Source of the DNA: a virus
DNA: 38,957 nt
Direction: 5' to 3' (one strand)
IMG/VR virus record: IMGVR_UViG_3300037129_000078
Span: 1-38,957 of that record
A program made the position numbers and the translations under genes. Under the pieces are notes generated by a model. The model was not told the origin of the DNA and ran no database searches. It saw nothing but the letters and a program-made list of their open reading frames with translations. Positions 9,552-16,911 of this stretch are shown here, in pieces. How positions within the stretch are numbered: position 1 is the first letter of the stretch; the number at the start of each line of letters is the position of its first letter.

Positions 9552-9764
9552 TTATTTTCCTTTGTTCCTTTCTTCAATAACACATAAACGATCATGAAAA
9601 TCTTTTATTTCGTGTTGAATTGCTTTTATAATTTGATTTACTTCTTTACGATGATCTTCTAATTTTTTATCAAGATGTAAAAAATCAGATCTAGCTTGTC
9701 TTGTTGCCCAAAGAAATAATGCTAAATTGCCGCCTAATATAGTCATAACTTGTGACCAATCCAT
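9552..9764 (-). CDS. Small membrane-anchored coiled-coil protein (paralogue of 34089-34268)
   Basis: 70 residues from the ATG at 9764 (MDWSQVMTILGGNLALFLWA). This start is chosen because AAGGAG stands 7 bases upstream, whereas a longer start 15 codons upstream would lie within the leader and promoter. Residues ~5-21 form a transmembrane helix; the rest is a charged amphipathic helix (LDKKLEDHRKEVNQIIKAIQ) ending KDFHDRLCVIEERN. The 59-residue product at 34089-34268 shares MxWxQVxTI, the transmembrane region, KDFHxRLCxIEERNK and the 5' leader. A sigma70 promoter lies at 9787-9814. It is transcribed against the late genes, like a moron. Holin-like, exclusion or membrane-tethering roles are all possible and none is shown. 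Confidence 0.75.
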   Translation of the reverse strand: MDWSQVMTILGGNLALFLWATRQARSDFLHLDKKLEDHRKEVNQIIKAIQHEIKDFHDRLCVIEERNKGK

Positions 9765-9786
9765 ATTTTTCTCCTTTTTACCAACT

Positions 9787-9814
9787 ATTATATCAGAAGA
9801 TATATTCAAGTCAA
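9787..9814 (-). promoter_or_regulatory. Sigma70-like promoter for the small membrane protein gene
   Basis: On the minus strand, TTGACT (9814-9809) and TATAAT (9792-9787) are separated by 16 bases, 22 bases upstream of the ATG. The bases after the -10 (AGTTGG then AAAAAGGA) match those of the paralogous gene at 34.27 kb. Confidence 0.7.
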
Positions 9815-9834
9815 GACATATGAATTAATTTACA

Positions 9835-10080
9835 CTATAACGTGGGCGGTGTTTTCTTATTAATAAGCTTTTCTATCATATCTTCGAGGTCAAATAGGGC
9901 AATACGATGGATTTCAGCCTTTGCTATTCGATAGCTAGACTTCTTTCCGTAGCCTACTTTAAAGGCGCTGATACGCCCACTTTTGATAGCACGTCTAACA
10001 GTATTATCATGAATTCTGAGCAAAACAGCGAATTCTTTTATCGTTAAAAACTCTTTTTGATTGTCACCGATAGTGTCCAT
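9835..10080 (-). CDS. Excisionase-family helix-turn-helix DNA-binding protein
   Basis: 81 residues. Residues 10-55 (FLTIKEFAVLLRIHDNTVRR, AIKSGRISAFKVG, YRIAKAEI) follow the HTH_17/excisionase winged-helix pattern: a helix-turn-helix, a basic AIKSGRI turn and a wing. The ATG at 10080 has GAGG five bases upstream. It is divergent from the large fibre gene at 10201. An imperfect inverted repeat (10092-10129) lies in the intergenic region just ahead of it and could be its own operator. No complete integrase is present, so a role as a transcription regulator is as likely as true excisionase activity. Confidence 0.75.
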   Translation of the reverse strand: MDTIGDNQKEFLTIKEFAVLLRIHDNTVRRAIKSGRISAFKVGYGKKSSYRIAKAEIHRIALFDLEDMIEKLINKKTPPTL

Positions 10081-10091
10081 CTTAACCTCAT

Positions 10092-10129
10092 TTGATCAAT
10101 ATATATCTAATATGGTTAATATTGATTAA
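10092..10129. promoter_or_regulatory. Candidate operator, inverted repeat
   Basis: TTGATCAATAT at 10092-10102 and ATATTGATTAA at 10119-10129 are inverted copies with one mismatch in 11, separated by 16 bases. They lie in the divergent gap between the excisionase-like gene and the fibre gene. The DNA-binding protein next door is the obvious candidate ligand; this is inference. Confidence 0.45.
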
Positions 10130-10165
10130 GTTAAAAATTTAATTTGACTATCTAATTTTTATTTG

Positions 10166-10197
10166 CTAACTCTTGTCTTTAATACAACAGGAGTTAG
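10166..10197 (+). promoter_or_regulatory. Hairpin covering the ribosome site of the large fibre gene
   Basis: CTAACTCTTGT (10166-10176) pairs with ACAGGAGTTAG (10187-10197): 11 base pairs with one G-T wobble and a 10-base loop. The Shine-Dalgarno AGGAG (10189-10193) lies within the 3' arm, three bases before ATG 10201. The folded leader would hide the ribosome site. Confidence 0.65.
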
Positions 10198-10200
10198 TTT

Positions 10201-12342
10201 ATGCCTCTAGCATATGGAATTGGTGGTTTGATCTCTGTACCTCAAGGAGCAGTAACAGGTAATGGAGTACCGCCTGTTAGTTTTAAAGGTGGGTTAGGGC
10301 AACAATATTTTGATACATCAACTTCTCCTCCTACAGAATATATTTTTAATGGTCTAACTTGGGAATCAGGAGGTAATGCATATGCTACAACTTCTACACC
10401 AGGTATTGTCCAACTATCTTCAAATGTCACAACTGATTCAGCATCAACCACATTGGTTCCTACCGCTAATGCAGTTTTTACTTACGGACAAACACTTGTA
10501 TTAGCTGGAGCAAATATTGCTCAAACTGGTGTAACGGGTATCACAAATTTAGCAACAGATGCACAGGCTGTAGCTGGTACGGCTACTGTTCCTGGGGTAA
10601 CTGCTCTTGCTATTCAACCTTCGAACTTAGCCGCTGTTTTCGCAGCTCCTCCAGCAACAGGGGGAACAACTCCTGCGGCAGGGTCATTTACTACGTTAGC
10701 AGCTAGTGGTCTTGCTTCATTATCTGGAAGCGCGACAATAACTACAGGTGCAACAGCGCTTAATTTAGCTTCAGATGCTTCAACAGGTGCTGTGAATATA
10801 GGTACAGGAGCAGGAGCTAGAACGATCACTATAGGTAATGTTACTGGAGCGACAGCAGTAAATGTAAATACAGGAACAGGAAGCTTTACTGTAACATCAA
10901 CAGGAGCTGGAGATATTGTTCTTAATTCTTCAGATACAGTTTTAATTGATTCAGCAGGAGTATTAGAACTTAACTCATCCGCTGGAGTAATTGGAATAGG
11001 TAATGATGCTGTAGCACAAAACATAAATATCGGTACTGGTGCTGCTGCTCGAGTAATAACATTAGGTAACTCAACAGGCGCTACTCAAATTGCTCTTAAT
11101 GGTGGAACAGGTGGTGTTCAAGTTGGTGCTAACGCGGTTGCTCAAACAGTCACTATTGGTAACCAAACAGGAGCTTCTGTCGTTATTATTGATTCTGGTA
11201 CTGGTGCGATCAATATTGGTACAGCGATAGCTAAGACGATAACCATTGGTAATGCCACAGGAGCGACGGCTGTAAATATTACGGCTGGAAGTGGTGGTTC
11301 AACTTACACGACAACAAATTCTACATTGTCTCTTCAGTCTGGAACAGGTGCTTTAAACCTAAATACAGCAGCAGCCGCAAGTACTATCACAATAGGTAAC
11401 TCTACTGGTGCTACTGCGATTTCTCTAAACGTCGGAACAGGTGCTTTAAACCTAGGTACTAATGCAGTTGCACACATTGTAACAATCGGTAACGTAACTG
11501 GTGCTACTGCCGTAAATATCAACGTAGGTACTGGAAATTTTGCATTAGAAGGTGCGACAACATCAACTTATGCTATATCAGGTACAGGGGTAAATACTGG
11601 TACTATCACGATTGGTGGAGGAACAGGCGCTCAAACATTAAATGTAATGAGCTCAACAGGTGGTAAAACTGTAAATATAGCAAATGGAGCTGGAGCCAAC
11701 TTAGTAACGATCGGATCTGTTACAGGTGCTTCAAGCATTTCACTTCTAGTCGGAACTGGTAACTTTAGTTTAAATGGTGCAGCAACTAGCACATACACAT
11801 TTGCACCATCTACAACATCCGGAACCATTAATTTTGGCGGAACTGGTGCAAACACTGGTACTGCTACAGTTTTTGGAGGCACAGGAGCTCAGACAATCAA
11901 TATAGCAAACTCTACAGGTGGTAAGACTGTAGCGATTGCCACAGGAGCTGGAGCTAACGCAGTTACTGTTGGTTCAACAAACTCAACAAGTACTTTAACT
12001 CTTAACTCTGGTACTGGAAATATCAACGCTACTGGTGGAAATCTTAAGATTGCGACGACAGGAAAAGGTTTACAAATTAAAGCTGGTGCTGCTACAGATA
12101 TGGCGGGAAGTGCAGTACTAGTTTTAGGTACTGTAACTGTCGCGAATACAAACATAGCAACAGGCGATTTGATATTCCTTTCAAGGATTTCATCTAATGG
12201 AAATACTGCAATAGGAGAATTAAGTTATACAATTAGTAATGGTGCAAGTTTTACCATTAATAGTTTAACTCCTGCAACACCTTCATCTGTATTAACATCA
12301 GATGTTTCAAGTGTAGCCTATTTCATTGTAAGACCTGTCTAA
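10201..12342 (+). CDS. Large repetitive tail-fibre protein
   Basis: 713 residues, dominated by Gly, Thr, Ala, Asn and Val. The N-terminal ~90 residues (MPLAYGIGGLISVPQGAVTG, QQYFDTSTSPPTEYIFNGLT, TPGIVQLSS) look like a fibre head-binding or collar module. Residues ~195-610 consist of many degenerate repeats with the core TITIGNxTGATAVNINxGTG, expected to form a regular beta-rich shaft. The last ~100 residues (about 610-713) lose the repeat and may be a tip or trimerisation domain. There are no transmembrane segments or enzymatic motifs. It has its own leader with a ribosome-site hairpin and starts the rightward fibre cluster to 15915. Length is likely to vary between relatives through repeat gain and loss. 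Confidence 0.8.
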   Translation: MPLAYGIGGLISVPQGAVTGNGVPPVSFKGGLGQQYFDTSTSPPTEYIFNGLTWESGGNAYATTSTPGIVQLSSNVTTDSASTTLVPTANAVFTYGQTLVLAGANIAQTGVTGITNLATDAQAVAGTATVPGVTALAIQPSNLAAVFAAPPATGGTTPAAGSFTTLAASGLASLSGSATITTGATALNLASDASTGAVNIGTGAGARTITIGNVTGATAVNVNTGTGSFTVTSTGAGDIVLNSSDTVLIDSAGVLELNSSAGVIGIGNDAVAQNINIGTGAAARVITLGNSTGATQIALNGGTGGVQVGANAVAQTVTIGNQTGASVVIIDSGTGAINIGTAIAKTITIGNATGATAVNITAGSGGSTYTTTNSTLSLQSGTGALNLNTAAAASTITIGNSTGATAISLNVGTGALNLGTNAVAHIVTIGNVTGATAVNINVGTGNFALEGATTSTYAISGTGVNTGTITIGGGTGAQTLNVMSSTGGKTVNIANGAGANLVTIGSVTGASSISLLVGTGNFSLNGAATSTYTFAPSTTSGTINFGGTGANTGTATVFGGTGAQTINIANSTGGKTVAIATGAGANAVTVGSTNSTSTLTLNSGTGNINATGGNLKIATTGKGLQIKAGAATDMAGSAVLVLGTVTVANTNIATGDLIFLSRISSNGNTAIGELSYTISNGASFTINSLTPATPSSVLTSDVSSVAYFIVRPV
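10790..12040 (+). repeat. Degenerate tandem repeats in the fibre shaft
   Basis: About a dozen degenerate units encode variants of GTGAxAxTITIGNxTGATAV, usually joined by NINxGTG. At the DNA level, ACTGGTGCTAC- and GGAACAGG-like words recur with synonymous changes. The units are translated in one frame and vary in spacing, so they are protein repeats, not CRISPR or iterons. Confidence 0.75.
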
Positions 12343-12361
12343 CAGATAATAGGAAATCGAA

Positions 12362-12577
12362 ATGATAAAAAATCTCAGTAGATTAGAGTCAATTATAGAT
12401 GGAAAAGTGGGGCATTTTACATGTGATGTAGATACCCCACTACATTCAGTTAAAGAAATGTTATTTCAATTTCAGAAATACATTGGACAAATAGAAGATG
12501 CGGTTAAAGCATCTCAAGAGAAAGAAAAATCTTCGAATGAAGAACCTAAAATAGAAGAAGAAGTTCCAAAGGAATAA
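12362..12577 (+). CDS. Small acidic hypothetical protein
   Basis: 71 residues. The first ~45 residues are mixed helix (SRLESIIDGKVGHFTCDVDT, VKEMLFQFQKYIGQIEDAVK); the last 25 are strongly charged and acidic (KEKSSNEEPKIEEEVPKE). No family recognised. It lies 20 bases after the big fibre gene and two bases before the next gene, so it is part of the fibre operon. Its position after a fibre would suit a small fibre chaperone or connector, but there is no motif to support either. Confidence 0.55.
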   Translation: MIKNLSRLESIIDGKVGHFTCDVDTPLHSVKEMLFQFQKYIGQIEDAVKASQEKEKSSNEEPKIEEEVPKE

Positions 12578-12579
12578 AT

Positions 12580-12912
12580 ATGGCTTACACCCAAAGATTA
12601 GCTTGGGAAACATTGAGAGTGATTGACTCTGCTACTTTAACAGGATCTTATCAAGCTCTTGGAACTCCTTTAGCCAATCCTTCATACATCTGCAAGTGTG
12701 TGAATAATTCTACATCTCTTGTGACAATTTCCATAGATGGAATTAATGACATTGATGTAGCTCCAGCAAGTTCTTTTTGGCTTTATGATGAAGGGAAAGC
12801 GGGCACTATTGCGTCCGCTCCTTCTCTACCTCAGGGAACTCAAATATATGTTAAGGGTTCGGCTGGCACGGGGAGTATTTATCTTGTTTCTCAATATATA
12901 ATTCAATCATAG
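12580..12912 (+). CDS. Small beta-rich tail/fibre-cluster protein
   Basis: 110 residues with an AAGGA ribosome site well placed before ATG 12580. The sequence is beta-strand-like throughout (TLRVIDSATLTGSYQALGTP, SLVTISIDGINDIDVAPASS, GSIYLVSQYI) with no transmembrane or signal segment. It resembles compact single-domain virion proteins found near fibre genes, but I cannot place it in a named family. It is co-directional and closely spaced with the flanking fibre genes. Confidence 0.55.
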   Translation: MAYTQRLAWETLRVIDSATLTGSYQALGTPLANPSYICKCVNNSTSLVTISIDGINDIDVAPASSFWLYDEGKAGTIASAPSLPQGTQIYVKGSAGTGSIYLVSQYIIQS

Positions 12913-12919
12913 GTGGAAT

Positions 12920-13480
12920 GTGAGCCAAGCAGGAATTATCAGTACTTCAGGTGGTCCTCCTCCTCCAACGGTAGCAACAAGTTATGTAACTCAAAATGGA
13001 ACAGCGGTACCAGCAGCTAATATTCTTATTGTCAATGCTTTTGACTCAACTGAAAACAATGACAATGGAATAATCACTAAAGGTGGTGTTGTAGGGACAG
13101 GAACAGCCAATGAAGTAGATGTTATTATAACAAACAGAGTTACTGGATCAATCACTACGATTGATGCTGCGCAAACGGCAATGCTTGCTTTTACATTTCC
13201 AACTCTTGGAGTCTATACTTTCGATGTAAATATAGCCTGTTTCAACACTACAGATGTTTTAGGGTCTGGATTCTCAATATTCTTCGGTGTTAGAAGTACT
13301 GGAGCTGCGGCTACATTGTTAAATCTTGAAGATAAGATTATCAATCCTGAAGTTGGTAATACTGCTTGTGATGTATCAGTTGGAACTCTTGGTAATTCTG
13401 TTATCATATTTGCTTCAGGAATAGCAGGTAAAACGATTAATTGGAATGCTGTTGGTACTTATGTATTCGTGGGGGCATAA
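12920..13480 (+). CDS. Tail-fibre protein with C1q/TNF-like C-terminal half (tentative)
   Basis: 186 residues starting at GTG 12920; AGGTGG lies directly upstream and the nearby ATG (12918) meets an immediate stop. The N-terminus has a Pro-rich linker (STSGGPPPPTVATSYVTQNG) and the fibre motif TAVPAANILIVNAF, which recurs as TATPALNILNVLGG in the gene at 14614. The C-terminal ~110 residues alternate hydrophobic strands (LAFTFPTLGVYTFDVNIACF ... VIIFASGIAGKTINWNAVGT), like C1q/TNF-type jelly-roll tips of trimeric fibres. The stop is directly followed by the ATG of the next fibre gene. A receptor-binding or fibre-tip role is inferred. Confidence 0.6.
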   Translation: MSQAGIISTSGGPPPPTVATSYVTQNGTAVPAANILIVNAFDSTENNDNGIITKGGVVGTGTANEVDVIITNRVTGSITTIDAAQTAMLAFTFPTLGVYTFDVNIACFNTTDVLGSGFSIFFGVRSTGAAATLLNLEDKIINPEVGNTACDVSVGTLGNSVIIFASGIAGKTINWNAVGTYVFVGA

Positions 13481-14614
13481 ATGGCTGGTTTTAACAATGA
13501 AGTTGTCTACGGATCCAATGTGGATTTTTCTGGTGCCGCTCATGCTTCTCCAACTATTACAACTAATGGTCAACTTCTTATCGGATCCACAACATTAAAT
13601 GTTGGTGGAACTCATATCAACGTAGGCACATTAACATCTCCGGATGGTAGCGTTACAATTGGTTATTCTTCTCCTAATATTACTTTAAAATCCTCGGGTG
13701 GTATATCCGGTCCTGGATCAAGTACTGTAGGAGATATCGTACTTTGGAATAATACAACAGGCTCTCTTGTTTCAGATGCTGGTTTCGGATTTCCTTTAGG
13801 TCCAACTCATGGAGGGACTGGGCAAACTTCTTATACTACTGGAGATATTCTTTACGCTTCCGCATCAAATATTCTAAGCAAATTATCTTTACCTACAATT
13901 CCTGGAGTAGATCTCCATTATAACGGAACAAATGTTACATACTTTAATCCATTACAAGAAGCAAGAATGTATGAAGATTTTTATGGAACAGGAGTAAATA
14001 TAGGAACTTATGCGTGGAGAACGGGATCAACGGGCGGAGCAGGGGCTGCAGTAAGTCCCAATCCAGGAGTAGATAGCGCACATCCTGGTACGGTACAATT
14101 AATAACAGGGACAAGTGCTGCAGGAACAGCTTACATTCAAATGGGTAGTAATGGTACTGGAAATCCCTTAATAGTGGGAGGCGGTGCCATAACATTTATT
14201 TGGGTTATAAAATTAAGTAATCTTTCTGATGGAACTAATACATATCAAGTCAATATCGGCTTAACAGATAGAACTAATGCTTCAGCGCCTTTTTATGGAA
14301 TTTATTTTTTTTATAATGATACTGGAGCTCTTCCAAATTGGTACAGAGTTACAAATAACGCAGGAAGTATAACTCAAACAGATACTACAGTAGCTGCAAA
14401 TACAAACTGGACAACATTACGTGTAGACATTAACGCTGCTGCTACTTCTATAACATATTATATAAATGGTGTAAATGTTGGATCAAATGTGGCAAACATT
14501 CCTACAAATAGTCTGTCACCTTATTTAAATATAATTCAGAGTGCAGGTGCATCTTCAAGAAGCTTAACATCTGATTTATTTTATTTTTATCAAAACCTAA
14601 CGGCGGCAAGATAA
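13481..14614 (+). CDS. Receptor-binding fibre protein A with lectin-like C-terminus
   Basis: 377 residues. Residues 1-67 (MAGFNNEVVYGSNVDFSGAA ... GYSSPNITL) are closely matched in the next gene and probably form the shared attachment module. Residues ~100-140 carry a common fibre motif (HGGTGQTSYTTGDILYASAS). From about residue 165 the sequence looks like a concanavalin-A/LamG-type jelly roll: EDFYGTG, FIWVIKLSNLSDGTNTYQVN, NWTTLRVDINAAATSITYYI, then NGVNVG and a final DLFYFYQNLTAAR. Such domains bind glycans. It ends TAATG, overlapping the paralogue at 14614. Confidence 0.75.
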   Translation: MAGFNNEVVYGSNVDFSGAAHASPTITTNGQLLIGSTTLNVGGTHINVGTLTSPDGSVTIGYSSPNITLKSSGGISGPGSSTVGDIVLWNNTTGSLVSDAGFGFPLGPTHGGTGQTSYTTGDILYASASNILSKLSLPTIPGVDLHYNGTNVTYFNPLQEARMYEDFYGTGVNIGTYAWRTGSTGGAGAAVSPNPGVDSAHPGTVQLITGTSAAGTAYIQMGSNGTGNPLIVGGGAITFIWVIKLSNLSDGTNTYQVNIGLTDRTNASAPFYGIYFFYNDTGALPNWYRVTNNAGSITQTDTTVAANTNWTTLRVDINAAATSITYYINGVNVGSNVANIPTNSLSPYLNIIQSAGASSRSLTSDLFYFYQNLTAAR

Positions 14615-15915
14615 TGGCTGGATTTAACAACGAAGTTGTATATGGATCAAATGTAGACTTCTCAGGAGCTATACATGCTGCTCCCACCATTCTAACAAAT
14701 GGTCAGCTTATTATTGGAACTACAGCTTTAAATGTTGGTGGAACTCATATCAATATTGGTCAGCTGACATCACCTAATTCAACAATAACAATTGGATATT
14801 CTTCTCCTAATATTACTTTATCAGCAGCTGCAACTATTGCAACAACATATCAGGCAGATTCGGGTACAGCTACTCCAGCATTAAATATATTAAATGTTTT
14901 AGGCGGTCCTGGAATAGTAACATCAGGTTCAGGAAATACAATAACAATCAACTCATTTTCATATCAAAATTTAGGTATATCTTATAATGCTGGAACAGGT
15001 GTTTTTACAGTTTTAGGAGGTAATGGAAGTGCATTAAGCGCATCAAATCCTGGTTTCGTATTTCTACAATCAAAAACTGCAGGATTAATAAAAAAATATA
15101 CGATAACGGCAAATCAATCTTTTATCGATGATAATGGCGCATCTCAAATTATTGGAAATTTATTTGGATTAACAGCAGGAATTGCACAAGCTTTTACTGT
15201 CCCATTCTTTATATATGCTGTAGCTGATGATACAGAAACTACTATAGCTTTCATGATATCTAGATATCCTAATAGTCCTATCTCTCCAGTTGCTGCTAAA
15301 ATTGGTAAATCTGGGTCAGCAGTAGCAGATAATCAAGGCAGCTTTTTTAGTTTAGCCAATATCACAGTCGCAGATTACGAATCAAATCCTTGTTTGAGCA
15401 TTGGATCATTTAGAATGACAATGTCAACGTTGAATGATTGGACTGTTACAACTTTAACAAATCAAGACGGTATTGGACAATTTCAAGATGGTCAAGAATT
15501 TTTTGTTTCTTTAAATCAATTTGGTGCTGCTTCAGGATCACATTTTTACGCAAATGGTGGAACCGCACCTCAGTTTACGAATAATGCTCAAGGATATTAT
15601 ATTTCACTTGATAACTTTGTAAAAGTATTTGGTGTTTGGAGCGTTGTTACTGTTAACGGAGCAGGAGGAGTAGCACTTTTACAGGCAATTCCATATCTTG
15701 TAGATGGATCATGTGTAGGATGCGGAAATATTTTAGATAATGCTGGAAATGTATTTGTCACTAGTCCAAATATTTTAGCACCACCACCTACAAATAAAAT
15801 TCAATTTTACGCTGTAACAAATGGTGCTGCCGGTGGTTACACAAATGGAAATGTAAGTGGTGCAGGATTTGGATTAAATTCTTTTATAACAGGTTTTATT
15901 TCATTTGTTTCTTAA
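14614..15915 (+). CDS. Receptor-binding fibre protein B (paralogue with a different C-terminus)
   Basis: 433 residues. The first ~67 residues repeat those of fibre A with few substitutions but many synonymous base changes, so the copies are not recent. Residues ~72-110 hold a second fibre motif (YQADSGTATPALNILNVLGG). From ~125 to the end the protein is unrelated to fibre A: a beta-rich domain with ADDTETTIAFMISRYPNSP, FVSLNQFGAASGSHFYANGG and a Cys pair in GSCVGCGN. It overlaps fibre A by one base and ends convergently, overlapping the leftward gene at 15896 by 20 bases. Different tips on one anchor suggest two alternative or co-assembled receptor specificities. Confidence 0.75.
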   Translation: MAGFNNEVVYGSNVDFSGAIHAAPTILTNGQLIIGTTALNVGGTHINIGQLTSPNSTITIGYSSPNITLSAAATIATTYQADSGTATPALNILNVLGGPGIVTSGSGNTITINSFSYQNLGISYNAGTGVFTVLGGNGSALSASNPGFVFLQSKTAGLIKKYTITANQSFIDDNGASQIIGNLFGLTAGIAQAFTVPFFIYAVADDTETTIAFMISRYPNSPISPVAAKIGKSGSAVADNQGSFFSLANITVADYESNPCLSIGSFRMTMSTLNDWTVTTLTNQDGIGQFQDGQEFFVSLNQFGAASGSHFYANGGTAPQFTNNAQGYYISLDNFVKVFGVWSVVTVNGAGGVALLQAIPYLVDGSCVGCGNILDNAGNVFVTSPNILAPPPTNKIQFYAVTNGAAGGYTNGNVSGAGFGLNSFITGFISFVS

Positions 15916-16111
15916 ATTCTATTGTCTTGCAAGCGCAATTGTCATAGTGTTCTTTTTCAGTCACTTCATAAAAATGATCACCTAAAAAGATTAAAATTTT
16001 TCCATCTCTAAAGACAGCACATTTTCCTTCGTAGATTATTTCATTATCAGAATATATCTGTGAGCAAAAAAATAGACTGAATCCCACAAGAACAAATAAA
16101 TATTTATTCAT
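15896..16111 (-). CDS. Small secreted or periplasmic protein
   Basis: 71 residues. The N-terminus (MNKYLFVLVGFSLFFCSQIY) is a signal peptide: one Lys, an 11-residue hydrophobic core and a plausible cut around SQIYS-D. The FFC sequence is not a good lipobox. The mature part is small and charged, with a Cys-x-Cys near the end (DNCACKTIEF). ATG 16111 follows AGGAG. It is the last gene of the leftward 19.2-15.9 kb block, starts one base after the upstream stop and overlaps the fibre B gene tail-to-tail. Function unknown. Confidence 0.6.
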   Translation of the reverse strand: MNKYLFVLVGFSLFFCSQIYSDNEIIYEGKCAVFRDGKILIFLGDHFYEVTEKEHYDNCACKTIEFKKQMK

Positions 16112-16321
16112 TTAAACTCCTACATCATCATCAAGTGGGTCATAATCGGTCACATTATATTTATTCGGTTTCAACGCTGTAATAAATGTAATTTCTTCAT
16201 TTACCACTGTTTCTTCATATTCTTTAGACATTGATATCAGAAGAAATGAACAGAAAAAACTACATAAGGTGAAGAAAAACACATAGGGAGTGATATTTTT
16301 TGGTGGTCTTTCATTTTTCAT
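16112..16321 (-). CDS. Single-pass membrane protein
   Basis: 69 residues from ATG 16321 (MKNERPPKNITPYVFFFTLC). This start is favoured over one ten codons upstream because AAGGAAC lies eight bases before it. Residues ~11-31 are strongly hydrophobic (PYVFFFTLCSFFCSFLLISM) with positive charges before, suggesting a membrane anchor with the C-terminal ~38 acidic residues on the far side (VTDYDPLDDD). No family recognised. It is closely packed with its neighbours in the leftward block of envelope-directed genes. Confidence 0.6.
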   Translation of the reverse strand: MKNERPPKNITPYVFFFTLCSFFCSFLLISMSKEYEETVVNEEITFITALKPNKYNVTDYDPLDDDVGV

Positions 16322-16335
16322 ATATTTGTTCCTTG

Positions 16336-16698
16336 TTATCTTGACGGCCAATATCCTGGCTCTTTTTTAGGTTTATCATCTGTATATCTTACCGAAGGAT
16401 TTAATTTATGGCATTTTGAGCAGAAATCATTTGACATTTCATTTTCTCGACCACATATACAAACCCATGACACTCCATTGAATCCTGCTTCTGGAGGTTG
16501 GAAGTTCATTTCGATTCTAATGTGATCTCTACAAGTGGGACAATCAAATTCAATTGATCCAGCATTACAATAACCTGTTCCGAAGAATATCATGATAAAA
16601 ATCATAATAAAAACTTTAAAATTAGGAAATTCTCTAGTTTTTTTATTTCTTTCATTTTCAATCTGAATCACTTCGTTTTCTAACCATGAGTTTTTCAT
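16336..16698 (-). CDS. Membrane-anchored protein with RanBP2-like zinc finger
   Basis: 120 residues. A charged N-terminal 27 residues is followed by a hydrophobic helix (about 28-45, VFIMIFIMIFFGTG) ending in CNAG, so it is either a signal anchor or a signal peptide after a long n-region. Two Cys motifs follow: CPTC at 53-56, and W78-x-C80-x-C82-x3-N86-x6-C93-x2-C96. The second fits the RanBP2 zinc-finger spacing W-x-C-x(2-4)-C-x3-N-x6-C-x2-C, apart from one residue fewer between the first cysteines. Together they could also form one zinc ribbon. AAGGA precedes ATG 16698. Substrate and role unknown. Confidence 0.6.
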   Translation of the reverse strand: MKNSWLENEVIQIENERNKKTREFPNFKVFIMIFIMIFFGTGYCNAGSIEFDCPTCRDHIRIEMNFQPPEAGFNGVSWVCICGRENEMSNDFCSKCHKLNPSVRYTDDKPKKEPGYWPSR

Positions 16699-16877
16699 GT
16701 TGATTCCTTTTGTACATTTATTTTTTCAGGATATAATTTTAATGCTTCTTCTTTAGAAATGAATTTACATGGAGTGCCTATTTGTCCAGTTTTTTCATTG
16801 AAATATATATTAGAAAAATCAAACATATCAATAGGCCATATTTTACATTTAATATCATCGATGTTTTCTTTATCCAT
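16695..16877 (-). CDS. Small hypothetical protein
   Basis: 60 residues with no transmembrane segment. The sequence (DDIKCKIWPIDMFDFSNIYF, GTPCKFISKEEALKLYPEKI) has two cysteines and mixed character; the SKEEALKLYPE segment looks like a helix. It overlaps the zinc-finger gene start by four bases (ATGA type), which supports it as a real operon member. No strong Shine-Dalgarno precedes ATG 16877. No family recognised. Confidence 0.5.
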   Translation of the reverse strand: MDKENIDDIKCKIWPIDMFDFSNIYFNEKTGQIGTPCKFISKEEALKLYPEKINVQKEST

Positions 16878-16911
16878 AGTCTGATAATGTTGGTTATGTT
16901 ATTTTAGTTTT

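Noticed and set aside
9500-9589. Rightward 29-codon frame after the ejection gene
   Set aside because: No ribosome site, no conservation evidence, and it overlaps the end of the leftward membrane gene.
10790-12040. Repeat array as a possible CRISPR
   Set aside because: Units are degenerate, variable in spacing and translate in one frame; there are no constant repeats with unique spacers.
10242-12155. Several leftward frames inside the fibre gene (for example 10614-11024, 11631-11882, 11889-12155)
   Set aside because: They are antisense shadows of the Gly/Thr/Ala repeats, giving Pro/Val/Ala-rich text without ribosome sites.
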